Shown here: positions 1 through 11,370 of the stretch, piece after piece | How the letters are laid out: every line of letters begins with the position of its first letter | Numbering within the stretch: position 1 is the first letter of the stretch | Assembly (NCBI RefSeq): GCF_963676685.1 | Contig: NC_092357.1 | Span: 69,468,971 to 69,532,970, forward strand | From: Mytilus edulis | Taxonomy: Eukaryota; Mollusca; Bivalvia; Mytilida; Mytilidae | Length of the DNA: 64,000 bases | Direction: 5' to 3' | Notes under the pieces: generated by a model | Databases searched by the model: none | What the model was told of the DNA's origin: nothing | The model's input: only the letters and a program-made list of their open reading frames with translations | Program-made: the position numbers and the translations under genes

Positions 1-745
1 TAAGGATGTTCTGGTAACTAACAGAAAACCCTGGCCGTTTTTGGCACAACTTTTTTGATCTGTTGGTCCTCGATGCTGTTCGACTTTGTGCTTGTTTCGG
101 CTTTCAAACATTTGTATCTGGGCATCACTAATAGATCTTGTATGGATAAAATGCACTTCTGGCGTATTAAAATTTTCAACTTGTTGCCTTTTGTTGGCTG
201 TTGTTCGTGTGTTTCTTTGTCAATTGTATTCTCCAATTTATTTACATTGTAGTCCTGTGGTGTTGAGTTGTCATCTTAATGTTATATTTCACATGGCTAT
301 AAAAGGGGAGGTTTGGCATGCCACAAAACCAGGTTCAACCCGCCATTTATTTCTTTAAAAATGTCCTGTACCAAGTCAGGAATATGGCCATTGTTATGTT
401 ATAGTTTGTTTCTGTATGTGTTACATTTTAACGTTGCGTCGTTTGTTTTCTCTTATTTTTTAGCGTAAATTCACATTGCGATAAGACGTGTCACGGTACT
501 TGTCTATCCCAAATTCATGTATTTGGTTTTGATGTTATATTTGTTATTCTCGTGGGATTTTGTCTGTTGCTTGGTCCGTTTCTGTATGTGTTACATTGTA
601 GTGTTGTGTCGTTGTTCTCCTCTTATATTTATTGCGTTTCCCTCATTTTTAGTTTGTTACCCCGATTTTGTTTTTTGTCCATGGATTTATGAGTTTGAAC
701 ATCGGTATACTACTGTTGCCTTTATTAAACATGTATTGACAAAAC
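1..745 (+). repeat. Mosaic of dispersed repeats
   Basis: The part from about 345 to 720 is a near-identical copy of 60630-61005. Shared markers include CCTGTACCAAGTCAGGAATA, ATAAGACGTGTCACGGTACT and GAACATCGGTATACTACTG. The part before it (TGGCATGCCACAAAACCAGG) recurs inverted near 37165-37205. I recognise these from memory as common mussel interspersed repeats. No coding function is seen. Confidence 0.75.
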
Positions 746-1125
746 TACTATTTTGTAATATTTAGTAGTTTCTGAACCTTCGGAATCAAATTCTGAATCA
801 ACCGCTTCATTATAATGATTGGTAATGGTTATATGTAAAATGCAGTACAAGGTTTTGTACAATTGTTATCATTCGACCTTGCTATTTTTCATCACGATTT
901 TAGGCTTAATAAACTATTTTTTTAACCTTTGAAAATGACATTTTGATAATTCCATCTCTATTTGTATACAACAAAACATACAAAAAACTACATCCTACAC
1001 GAATTAAACATGTATAAAACTACTATTTTATAATGTAAGCATTATCAAAACAAGTATGAATACAATAATAATATTAATATAGCATGATATTTATTGTAAT
1101 CTAATTGTTTAATATATGTGTATAC

Positions 1126-1301
1126 CTTAACTGTATCAGCAAAATAGGGTTCCAATTCGACGAAAGTAAAGTTCAACATTACTTTAGATCCTTCCTCAAC
1201 TATTATGGTGTAAGTACATCGTTGTTCATTACAATAGTTTAAAGGATAATGAGGTGATGTTAACCTTCCCTCTGGCCCTTTAAAAGTTCCACCACATGTA
1301 A
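1126..1301 (-). CDS. Exon 5: N-terminal half of a CUB domain
   Basis: A 176-nt exon, phase 1 in and phase 0 out. It shows CUB hallmarks: CGG at the start, the G.LTSPHYP motif, NYCNEQRCTY in the place of the second and third cysteine region, and the hydrophobic strand NFTFVELEP. The domain stops before its YDG and final strands, so the next exon must supply the rest. CUB domains are extracellular protein or ligand-binding modules. Confidence 0.82.
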
Positions 1302-4300
1302 CTGTAATGGTAAAAAATGTACATGTTTATTCGAAAAATTATTGTATCAACATAGATGTCTGTTTTCAAAAGATAAAATATTACTTTTCATCTGGTTAAA
1401 ACCTGTAAAACAATATGGTAACCTTGCCATTGAACAACATCTTGAAGAACAAAATGAACCTAAATGACATTTTAAACAACACCGACATATAAAATATACC
1501 CTAATCATGTATTAACTATAGAAAATTTAAAGAATTTGTTATACCCTATAGCGGGTTATCTTTGCAGATGTAAAATTTCAAAATTTGCAATGAAAAAGGT
1601 ATACGAAATACTCTGGCAGTTATTATTCTGGTGGATTCAAAACTTTTATGAATATATTTGAATGTACACTGGCGGAATTTATTTTTGGCGATTTTATTGT
1701 ATTCGCGAAAATAATAAAAAATTTACACACCGCAAAAATAATGCGCTATACGGTATGCTACATGTATTCTTTCCAAACCAAGTGAGTATTTGGACCATAC
1801 GCGAATGGTCATGACCATGATGTGTTTCATAGACAAAAACGAACCAATTAAAAACATCCTGTTTTAACTCTTATTTGTTAATAGTTAATATAAATTACAC
1901 ATTGGAATACAAAAATAATTCCAGGCTTTATTAAAACTATCAGTGTGCTTTTGTGTTGTTTTTTTTTAAAACTGTTGATTTCGTCTTCGTTTTATCAGTA
2001 TTCAACCAACAGCTGATTCTACATTCACAACATTCCCATAATACATTTGGAACATAATGTGTACTGTTCTATGGTAGGGTTGCTGTCTCATTCCCCATTT
2101 TCATTCTCAATTTTATGTTATATTCATGTGGTCAAGTGAAGGGTTTTAATGGTTCTACCTGACTTCGTAGGACTTAAGTTTGATTGTTTTTGATTATTCG
2201 AACTATAATCAGTGAGATCAGAGAAAGAGCCTCTGGTATGCGTGATTATTTAATTTCATGTGTTTGTGCCTTCACCAAAGAAGCCATCAGCTTAAATAAT
2301 TATGTCCTTATTATTACATCATATCTAATCGTACCTTTGAAGTAAGGGATGGTATGGAATAATTCTACCCTCGTCCAAATATAGTAGTATTGTAGTTTTT
2401 GTGGTCGGGGAAGGAGGTACAGATGGAGCAATGCTATATGCTTTTTAAAACAGTAAGTCGTTATTATTGAAAGAGCACTATTAATGGAAAGAATTGTCGA
2501 CCTTTGGCAAGAAAACTGAGTCATTACCAAAATTACGACCTCAGAGCTGAGAGACCATATATTTGTCTTATTGTTCTGCAATCATCTTTTCACTGATCCA
2601 TTTATTATTATTTTTAAGGTGGTACCTAACGCTACAGGGAGATAACTCTGTAAAGTCATCTAAACGTTTTAATTACGTTGTGTTGTAAAAGGAATATTAA
2701 GTTTCTCAATGAACAAAATTGATGTTTGTCAAACTGCTATATAGCTAGTGTAATTTTTCTGACAAAACGGTTGGTTCAAAATTTTAAAAATTTTTATATT
2801 TTTGTTAAAGGCAAATTTTATGAAAATTAATCGAGCCGAATTAATTTTAGTGAAAGTGTTGGGTACCACATTATTTAACGACGTGTTGTTCATTTGATCT
2901 CATTTATTCATTGCTCAGCATTTGATTATGACTTCCAATGTTCTTGCTTTCCTCTGCAAATATATTACGACATCGTGAAAAAGTGGCGACAATGCCTGAA
3001 GACATTACATAGAAAGAATATATCTTTTAATAGGTAATTTGAAAAGAATGTATAAGATATCTGCATATCGTCTCAAAGTCAAAACAGAAATTAATTCCAT
3101 CACCAAAGCTCGTTCCATATGATATATATCCAATCTCGACAATTAAATTTTACTATTCAAAACGCTCGTCGACTCTCGATTTTAATTTTAAAAATCTATC
3201 AGTCCTGAGAGGATTAATATCGTATCATACTCGATGCAATGGTTAAATCTTTATGTATACAATACGTTTAGCGAGATAAATTTCACTGAATTAAATGATC
3301 AATCGCGTGGTGTATGCTATGTTTTGAATGATTCAAAAACTTACAACAACAGGGCTTGCAACATTTATCACTTCCTGAACAATTTCCAGCGTTGTCCTGA
3401 TACTCATTTTTCCAATGACAGGAGGATGTACTACTTTTACAGTTGCAATCTACTGAAGCTGTTAAATGATAAGTTTTTTGTTCTTTTAATAAACATGTCT
3501 TTGTGTTGATATTTTGTCTGTCTTTTCACTACCCCAAAAAAGGCAACAGCAGAATACCGCTGTTCAAAATTCATAATAAAATTGAGAAAGGAAATGTGTC
3601 AAAGCGACAACAACCCGACCATAGAGCAGACAACAGCCGAAGGCCACCAATGGGTCTTCAATGTAACGAGAATTCCCGCATCCATAGGTGTCCTTCAGCT
3701 GGCTCCTCAAAAATATGTATACTAGTACAGTGATAATGGACTTCATACTAAACTCCGAATTATAAACAAGAAACTAAAATAAAAAATCATACAAGACTAA
3801 CAAAGTCCAGAGTCTCCTGACTTGGGACAGGCGCAAAATTGCGGCGGGGTTAAACATGTTTATGAGATCTCAACCCTCCCCCTATACCTCTAGCCAATGT
3901 AGAAAAGTAAACGCATAACAATACGCACATTAAAATTCAGTTCAAGAAAAGTCCGAGTCCGATGTCCAAAGATGTAACAAAAGAAAATAAATAAAATGAC
4001 AATAATACATAAATAACAACAGACTACTAGCAGTTAACTGACATGACAGCACCAGCCCTCAATTAAACTGATTGAAAGATTATGTCTTCATCATGTGAAT
4101 ATCAGGCACAATCCCTCCCGTTAGGAGTTTAGTATCATACTATCATAAAATATATGAGAAGAACATAACCCGTGTCATGCCAACAACTGTTTTTTTTTTA
4201 AATAAATGTGTTCAGTTCCAATGCAAAGACCCTATAAGTGAATCAATATTAAAGCCAAAATATGCAATCTTTAATGACCTGACAACAGTATCGTAACTAT

Positions 4301-7300
4301 ATCCCTTTTTAATGAGTCTATTTAAAGGTTTTGTTAGTTTCTGAGGTGAATACTGACATTTTTGTGCTTAAAAAATAATATTTCCATTAAAAAATTGGAT
4401 GTGAAATACCTGAACATATAAGATGTCTGCATGTTGAGTTGTATTTATGAATTATTTCCTTGTACCGTTGATAAAATTTAGTAAATGTTTTGACCGGTTT
4501 GTGATATCGAAAACCCTGGTGTAATAATTTTTCAGTAATACATAAATTTCTCTCGCTAAAATCTAATACTTTGTTACATACACGAGCGAATCGTACAAGT
4601 TGAGATATATAACCATCATGAATCGATTAAGAAAAAAACAAACAAATCCGGGTTACTAAGTAAAACTGAGGAAAACATATTAGATATAAGAGGAGAACTA
4701 CGACACAACAGAAACACAACACTAAAATGTAACACACAGAGAAATGAACTATAACATTGGACATTTAAATAAAACAAATGGTTGGTTGAACCTGGTTTTG
4801 CATATAGCCAAAAATAGCAATCATATATGCTCTGTGTTGAAGACCTATAATGGTTTTCTTTAATAAATTGTTACTTGGATGGAGAGTTGTCTCATTGGCA
4901 CTCATACCATATTTTCCTACGTCTATCTACATGATCTATAAGCAGTAAAAATCCTGAAATTTTCTGATCATTTCTCATTTAAAAAGATAAACAAACAATT
5001 TCTATGGTCAGGTTGTTGTCTCTTTGGCACATTCCCCATTTCCATTCTCAATTTTAAATCTTGAAAACAGAACTAGTATTTGTGACACACATTTTACTTA
5101 CTTGGATGTATGGAAGTGACATGCTAATTACATTTACTTGCACATTACTTGTTTAAAAAAAAAAGTAATCTACTTTACTATACAACGGGTAACATATTTG
5201 TTACATACCAATGCATGTAGGCGGCTCACAACATCTGTTTGGATTGCAAAAAGGACCTATGCCTGTATCTTGTTCATTAACATCACACACAGGTTTACTC
5301 TCTCCGTTTTTAGCTTTACACTGAGCATGCTGAAGTGTGTCTTAGAATAGATAAGAACGACAAGACAATGTACATATACATTATAAAATGAGCTACATTA
5401 GTTTTAGGATTTCTCGCAAAGAAAGTATCATTTCAAATGTTTAACATTTAGTCTTTATGCACTTTTTTATTAGATATTTAAATCTAAGAATATTGTTAGG
5501 CTTCATTATTTCTAAAATTATTATCTTTTATTTTCTTGTAAAAAAAATCTAAGTTATTTTCATTTATTTTAGAAAATTAATTAACGAAAAAATGGTATCG
5601 TTTTTATGAATCAACAGTAACATGCGTATGCGGTTTACATACCATTACATGTAGGCGGCTGGCAACATCTATAACTATTGCGGCAACATGAACCTGTGTC
5701 TTCTTCATCTACAGCACACGTTTGTTTACATATTCCACCTCCAGCTTTGCATTGACGTGTATCTAGATATACAATTGATACAAATATAATTTCTATTTTT
5801 TAATAATCCTTGATTTAAGGATGTATTCTTCTGACTTTTTAGTCTCGTTCAGTCTCGTTGAAATCTCGTTCTTGAATTATTTCCAAAACATGTGATACAA
5901 GTGGAAAATATCAATGAACTTTAAAAATATTATTATCAAACATAACAACTCTGTGAAAAAATTGTGTAGTTACAATGAACGGTTTTTGAGTAATCCAGTT
6001 TTCAAATTTTACGATCAATCAAGTCAGTATTTTTAGCCAAAATTTTGAGAAAATGGGTGAGGGATACAAACAATGATTTTACAAGAATCATGTACATCAC
6101 ATATCATTTTGGTCTTTTCAAATTTCTTATATATGTATGTTTTCAATCATTTATAACAAAAAAGTTGAAATAATATGCATTTTGTTCTTAAAACTGAGAA
6201 AAATCACAAAAATAGAAAATTGACAGTATGGTAGATTTTACACAAAAAAGCGTCAAAATATGATAAAACTTTCTTATATTAACACCTACCTATAGTTTTT
6301 TTAAGTAAAACTTATTCAGATTGGTCCACTTCATCTTTATAGAAAGTATGAAAAAAAGTTTAATTAATCATCAAAATTGGGCATTTTTAAAGGGCCGTAG
6401 CAAAAAAAAAGTGCACCACCATATGATTTTTTCTTCACCAATTATTTTGTTACACTCTTTTAAACCCAAAAATCAGGTTAAGAAAAAAGTTTAATTCTAG
6501 AAATTTTTGGCTCCTCAGAGGTGTACATCCTTAATTATAGAAAATATAGAAAAAATAGTGTTATTCTTTATTGTACACTGTGTCTACATTCCTGCTGGTT
6601 AACTGTTAGTTATAACACGATGTGACTTTTAACTTATTATGTCTTTTAGTTTTGTTCACTAATAATGGTCAATATAATGGATGGATGTGTGACTGTTGTC
6701 GAAGCAAAAGGTTTATTAAGCAATAAATCCAAGTTAAATCGATCATTTACTGTATCAAATCAGGAATATGACAGTTGATATCAATTCGTGTGATGTTTTT
6801 GATCTTTTCTTTTTAACATTTCCTGAACAACCTTTTTTTAGAAATTTGATCCAGTCAATCTATATTTTTTATTATTTATTTATATGATAGTTTTATAGCT
6901 TTTGATATGCGCAATAAGACCAAACAGAAATTAATTGATTTTAGAAAATACGAAAAGTATATATTAGAAAATATACTCTTTTACTGACTATTTAAAATTT
7001 TAAAAATCAAGTAGGCCTGACTACTTATTATCATAGATGTTAAAAAGAGATCAAACTAAACAAATTCGTATAAAATTAGATTGAAAAATACGTTCCAAAT
7101 GCTGTCATTTGTATTTAAAACCAGACTGTAATCAACTCGAAAAACTAAAACAAAAAAGAGTTAAACTTTATTTTACATACATAATTGTACTTTGATTCTG
7201 CATTAGTCATGTTAGTGTATAAAACCACATCACAAATTTTAAAAAAATAAGACAACAGAAAATTATTGTCCCTAGTATTCAAAAAAATAATATATTTTCA

Positions 7301-7392
7301 AATAACGATAAAGAAGTCTTACTTTTAACTTTAAGAATTGTCACGGCTGCAGCACAAACAATGAAAATGGCAAGTACAAATACAAATTTCAT
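1126..7392 (-). CDS. Secreted cysteine-rich / CUB-domain protein, five exons seen, 3' end probably outside window
   Basis: A minus-strand gene assembled by reading splice sites. Exons are 7323-7392, 5643-5762, 5209-5340, 3345-3458 and 1126-1301. All have GT donors (GTAAGA, GTATGT, GTATGT, GTAAGT, GTATAC) and AG acceptors. The first four junctions are phase 1, so the three middle exons are symmetric and could be duplicated or skipped without a frameshift. The joined frame is open for 204 codons. Residues 1-23 are a signal peptide (MKFVFVLAIFIVCAAA then VTILKVK). Residues about 24-145 are three short cysteine-rich modules, and 146-204 are the first half of a CUB domain beginning FTCGGTFKGPEGRLTSPHYP. 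No stop follows the CUB half, so more exons should lie left of the window. The start is the only ATG before the signal peptide; a TATA-like stretch lies upstream near 7440-7460. Secretion and the CUB call follow from the sequence. The cysteine modules match no family I can name with confidence. Confidence 0.8.
2614..2873 (-). mobile_element. MITE, TTAA-flanked GGTGGTACC type
   Basis: Terminal inverted repeats TTAAGGTGGTACC at the left and a decayed GGTACCACATTA at the right. The interior matches, in opposite orientation, the intact copy at 62916-63190 (ATATAGCTAG/ATATAGCAGT core, GACAAAACGGTTGGTTCAAA). It is non-autonomous and short. TTAA at the ends suggests piggyBac-like mobilisation; that is inference. 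Confidence 0.75.
3345..3458 (-). CDS. Exon 4: cysteine-rich module
   Basis: A 114-nt symmetric phase-1 exon: acceptor TTTAACAG, donor GTAAGT. It reads ASVDCNCKSSTSSCHW and continues to a CCKPCC end, with pattern C-x-C-x6-C-x12-C-x5-CC-x2-CC. The frame joins exactly with exon 3 and with the CUB exon, which is the main reason for accepting it. It is a more distant relative of exons 2 and 3. Confidence 0.72.
3558..3875 (-). repeat. Dispersed repeat (GTGTCAAAGCGACAAC family), minus orientation
   Basis: The sequence reads inverted relative to 35600-35890: the CCATAGAGCAGACAACAGCC, TCCTTCAGCTGG, CATACAAGACTAACAAAG and GACTTGGGACAGGCGC blocks all occur there in reverse complement and in matching order. 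Further partial copies lie at 36960-37115 and 44465-44560. It lies inside an intron of the cysteine-rich/CUB gene. Confidence 0.8.
5209..5340 (-). CDS. Exon 3: cysteine-rich module, paralogous to exon 2
   Basis: A 132-nt symmetric phase-1 exon. Cysteine pattern C-x10-C-x12-C-x4-CC-x4-C, containing EQDTGIGPFC and ending CCEPPTCIG. Compared with exon 2 it lacks one cysteine near the start and one of the central CC pair, so its disulfide pairing is likely different. The matching length, phase and ends indicate origin by exon duplication. Confidence 0.78.
5643..5762 (-). CDS. Exon 2: cysteine-rich module (8 Cys)
   Basis: A 120-nt symmetric phase-1 exon between CTAG acceptor and GTATGT donor. Cysteine pattern C-x6-C-x3-C-x9-CC-x5-CC-x4-C, ending CCQPPTC. 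The spacing of six of these cysteines resembles beta/big-defensin spacing (C-x6-C-x3-C-x9-C-x6-CC), with two extra cysteines. The resemblance is in spacing only. It is clearly related to exon 3, which shares the DTG centre and the CCxPPTC ending. Confidence 0.78.
5815..6536. mobile_element. Non-autonomous TIR element (TTAAGGATGTA ends)
   Basis: Starts TTAAGGATGTATTCTTCTGA and ends CTCAGAGGTGTACATCCTTAA, giving inverted ends of about 12 bp flanked by TTAA. The 0.7-kb interior is AT-rich with no long reading frame. It sits in the first intron of the cysteine-rich/CUB gene. Confidence 0.65.
7323..7392 (-). CDS. Exon 1: signal peptide
   Basis: ATG at 7392 opens 23 codons of hydrophobic sequence ending in an Ala-rich cleavage region (VCAAAV), then splices at GTAAGA in phase 1. 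It is a classical secretory signal peptide, probably cleaved near residue 16. The in-frame codons before the ATG give no earlier Met. Confidence 0.82.
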
Positions 7393-7839
7393 CTTGATGT
7401 TCGACTCAGAACATGTAAATTGTAAGTAATGTAATTATGAATGTATAAATATATCTATATATGTATACGTAGTATTGATCGTGAGTTTGTCTTGTTGTAA
7501 ACGAACACGTTTTACCACGTTGAAAGCTATATTTAGATACATTGTTTCAATCTGTTGCATATGTAGAGAAAAAGTAACCACGTATTGTATTCAGACACTT
7601 TTAAAGATTGCTATAGAATTACTAATCGAAGAATTCAAGTAGAGAAAAATATTCAACGTGTGACCGAACACCACATTAATTCACGAATGCGCGTAGAGCA
7701 TGAGTTAATTATCAGTGTTGTGCGGTCACGAGTTGAATATTTTTTGATATTTGCATTCTTTAATAAGTTATTCTCTTTACTACATTGGCAAATGGATTTT
7801 TTTTTTTTAAATTAATGTAAAATATGTAAGACAATACAT

Positions 7840-8000
7840 CTTTTTTCGACGCATTTGCAATTTGTTTTGATCCGCCGTTATCGACGACTTGAGAACGCCT
7901 ATTTTTGTATGACGTCAGAGAGTGAAATAACCATGATTATTTCACATGTGAAATTATTGGTTTTTATTTTACTGGGAAATCAATGTAATTCATTGCAACA
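7840..8000. repeat. Short AT-rich inverted/dispersed repeat
   Basis: Contains GAAATAACCATGATTATTTC and ATTTCACATGTGAAAT, both near-palindromic, next to TGACGTCA. It looks like a small foldback repeat. No TSD could be identified. Confidence 0.35.
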
Positions 8001-8162
8001 ATTTAATAATAAAATTTAATCAACTACAAAAATTGCAATGCACTGGAGGATACATAGATCTGCACTTTTACAAAATATGTTCCTTACATCGTAACTTCAA
8101 TCACCTTCCCTTTCATGAATGTCACCTACCGAATTAGACTATTAGACCGGATTTGTTATCTT

Positions 8163-8395
8163 ATAAGCAACACGATGGGTGCCACATGAAGAACAGGATC
8201 TGCTTACCCTTCCGGAGCACATGAGATCACCCCTGGTTTGTGGTAGGGTTCGTGTTGTTTATTCTTTAGTTTTCTATGTTGTGTCATGTGTACTATTGTT
8301 TGTCTGTTTGTCCTTTTCATTTTTTGCCATGGCGTTGTAAGTTTATTCTCGATTTATGAGTTTGACTGTCCCTCTGTTTTTTTGCGACCCTCTTA
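8163..8395 (+). repeat. Dispersed repeat (GCCATGGCGTTGT family)
   Basis: Blocks TTCCGGAGCACATGAGATCA, GTACTATTGTTTGTCTG, GCCATGGCGTTGTAAGTT and GAGTTTGACTGTCCCTCTG recur in the same order at 33290-33500 and 45030-45200, and inverted at 17365-17490. A shorter copy is at 11882-12000. Non-coding; spread by an unidentified mobile element. Confidence 0.75.
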
Positions 8396-8814
8396 TACAG
8401 CTATACATAAGTGCATTACATAATATATTAATTAATTATCTGATCATTCTTCTCTTCTTAGATTTGTTCCACAAGAAAAATTCATAAATGGACTGTTGTA
8501 TTGGTCAAATAATCAATAAAACTATAAGTTTTAAACAAGCTAAAGTAATCTATTCTTGGGATAAGAAAATCCTTGGTTGTCGAAAATTTCAAAGTGTTGT
8601 AACAGGAAATTTTTAAAAATGACCATTTAAGAATTTTTCAAATATTTGTATAAGTAATGCTTTGAAAGTAATGTAATTTATTACTTATTGAGCTTCAAAA
8701 ACTCTATATACCACTTTGCCTCATATTCTCATTAAGAAAAAAATCACACACCTAATTAAATGGGTATTTAAAAAGCTAGAATGTGATAACATATGTTAAT
8801 AGTTATCAAAGGTA

Positions 8815-8890
8815 CCAGGATTATAATTTAGTACACCAGACGCGCGTTTCGTCTACATAAGACTCATCAGTGACGCTCATATAAAAAAAT
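8815..8890 (+). repeat. Dispersed repeat (CCAGACGCGCGTTTCGTCTA family)
   Basis: TTTAGTACACCAGACGCGCG, then GTTTCGTCTACATAAGACTC and AGTGACGCT, matches 37375-37430 (CCAGACGTGCGTTTCGTCCA then CAGCGACGCC). Probably the edge of a larger mobile element. Confidence 0.7.
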
Positions 8891-9147
8891 TCGTTTATGT
8901 CATTTTAAGTACCAATAAACAAAAGAACTATGTCAATGGGACATGTTTTGATACAATAACCGCCCTTCATGTTTTAACTAGATATCATTTGTGTTCGCTT
9001 TGGAGATTCCATATATCATCAAGTTATTGGAATTCAAATAAGGGTCCTACCGTGCACAAGTCATCTGTGTTCGCTTTGGATCATCAAGTTAATGGAATTC
9101 AAATAAGGGTCTTACTGTGTAATTGTGGACGTATTTTTTTTTGTATT

Positions 9148-9530
9148 GCTATGAGTCTCATTCCTGACGAAAATCAGCAAAGACCCATCGCAAAACATTT
9201 GCTACAAAAATTTAATGATACTTTTGGATATTTTGATGATATACTGGTTGTCAATAATTACGATTTTAGTATGTTTACTACAAAAATTATCCTGTTGAAC
9301 TTACTTTAAATAAAGCTAATACATACAATGACCTCTGCTCTATCTCGATATTGATATCTATATCATTAACGGAAAGCTTAATACACATATTTATGATAAA
9401 AGAGATGATTTTTCTTTTCCTATCGTTAGTTATCCATCTATAGATGGTGACGTTCCCTTGTCACAACCCTACCGGTATTTATGTATCTTCACTGGTATGT
9501 TTGGCTCGAGTATGTAACATGAAAATCTCA
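9148..9530 (+). pseudogene. Reverse-transcriptase fragment, decayed retroelement
   Basis: Reading + strand, a frame gives KFNDTFGYFDDILVVNN, the YxDD polymerase motif with typical flanks. Further on, in shifted frames, LNKANTYNDLC, DIYIINGKLNTHIYDKRDDF, DGDVPLSQP and ARVCN follow in the order expected for bivalve RT elements (LNKAN...LDLDIYI...YDKRDDF). At least two frameshifts and a missing upstream polymerase region make it a dead copy. The class, Penelope-like or non-LTR, cannot be fixed from this fragment. Confidence 0.7.
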
Positions 9531-9954
9531 AGGTTACCATTTTGTTATTGTTTTATGATTAATAGGTTTACAAGCGCATTCAATTTATGGTTTTTGTACT
9601 GCATGTACAACAAACTAATATTAATTAAGATATTTGGAATGAGTCAAAACGTTTAAACAACACACAAACACTATATATTACGTGGATTTGTTTTTAAATA
9701 TGACTTTAATTGTGGTGTGCATTTAATCCAGGTGGAATTAAACATTGATATACATGATATTAACATGCTAATGTATTATGAAATCTTCTGTTTAGTATTG
9801 AATCGATTTGTCCGATTATAGAATATGAAGTACATGTAAATAACCTCTTTCATGCGTTGAAGATGGCAGTGAATAAAAAATAATAATTAATATCAGTACA
9901 ACTCATTTCTTGTTACGGCCATCGTATGGGTCTCTTGGTATACAACAAGTATTC

Positions 9955-11370
9955 ATGCAATGATCGTGCTAAAATGTTTTATAATCATCATGATTATTCA
10001 CAAATATGTTACAGAACATTTAAAATGTTTTAAATGTTCTGTAACATATTTGTGAATAATCATGATGATTATTGACTTTATTATAATGTAGATGTTTTAA
10101 ATGTTCTGTAACATATTTGTGAATAATCATGATGATTATTGACTTTATTTGTCTGCAAAATTTGTTGAGAAAGTACAATGTCTCATGTTTATATGAAACC
10201 TGCATAAAATATAAATATGCTATATTATACAAATGAACATTTAACTTTGAGGATTTTGGTATTTGAATGTAAATACTTCCGGTTGTACAACGTGACAAAA
10301 TCCCAATAAGGCAATAACATTGTAAAGTACTTTATAGGTACCGTGTACTTGTATGATGTTCCTCCTTTACAATTACATGAAAGTATTGTTTCTGCAGATT
10401 TTAAAATTATTTAAGAATTATGCAAATCCCGGACCATTGATTTAGTTGATCATATCATATATTTCTACTTTTTTAAGCATTGTTTTAGGCAGGTTTTATT
10501 TGAAATTCTTGAAAAGGAATCTCTTGGTGCAAAAACAAATATGACAGATATAAACGAAATGAAAAGTTATATTATACCTAGTCCATATATCTTGTAAACC
10601 TTTGAAAATCATTGTACATCACTTACGACAGTAAGTCGTGGTTGTGGTGTTAAGCAAATATATACAAGATTTTAATTTAAGAACAAAAAGATGTTTCAAA
10701 TTCAAAAACAAATAATGGAGGCACTTTGTTTTCCTTTGATTATTGATGATTACGACATATAAATGTATATAACTGATTAAGTATAATGCAAAATGTATCT
10801 ATTAATCTAAATTGTAAATAATTAACACATATAACAGGTATGGCTCTCAAACGATATCCGCCTCAGCGAGTGCCGTTTATATATATTTTAGGTCTCCACG
10901 TGATTTGACCATCTAGTAGTCATACAATGATCGTGCTCAGAATCAGAATTCTTATCATTTTTTCAGTTCATATGAGTTTTATTTTCTATCTATATTTAAA
11001 GAATAAAAATGTATTACACAGCATTGATCTGCTATGTACATGTATTGTTTGCATTTGGAAGCGTAGATATTGATCTTTGCGTGTATGGAAATAAATGACA
11101 CCGACAAAATAACCAGTCAGTGTACGATATCTTAGAGATGAAGTGAAGTCAACACACACAATTATATTGAAAAGGTTATTAAGTCGACATCTTCAGTACA
11201 TGCATAGAAAACCATTCAAATACCAAAATTCATCAAAGTTAAATGTTCATTTGTATACTATAGCATATTCATATTTTATATAAACATGAGACATTGTATT
11301 TTCTCAACAAATGTTGCAGAAAAAAGTCAATAATTATCATAATTATTCACAAATATGTTACAGATCATGT
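9955..11370. mobile_element. Large inverted-repeat structure, probable foldback element
   Basis: The sequence 10033-10275 recurs in reverse complement at about 11208-11362: GACATTGTA, CATGAGACAT, AATGAACATTTAACTTTGA and ACATATTTGTGAATAAT blocks are all present. A marker (CAATGATCGTGCT) near 9958 recurs directly at 10925. About 0.9 kb separates the arms. No transposase frame is visible. Confidence 0.6.
9981..10072. repeat. Palindrome with 42-bp arms
   Basis: Arms 9981-10022 and 10031-10072 are reverse complements (ATAATCATCATGATTATTCA ... TGAATAATCATGATGATTAT) around an 8-bp centre. The right arm is repeated directly at about 10092-10141. It would extrude as a cruciform or form a hairpin RNA. 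Confidence 0.85.

Noticed and set aside
3234..3509. Plus-strand 91-codon frame
   Set aside because: It is the antisense of the spliced minus-strand Cys-rich exon at 3345-3458, whose frame fits the neighbouring exons.
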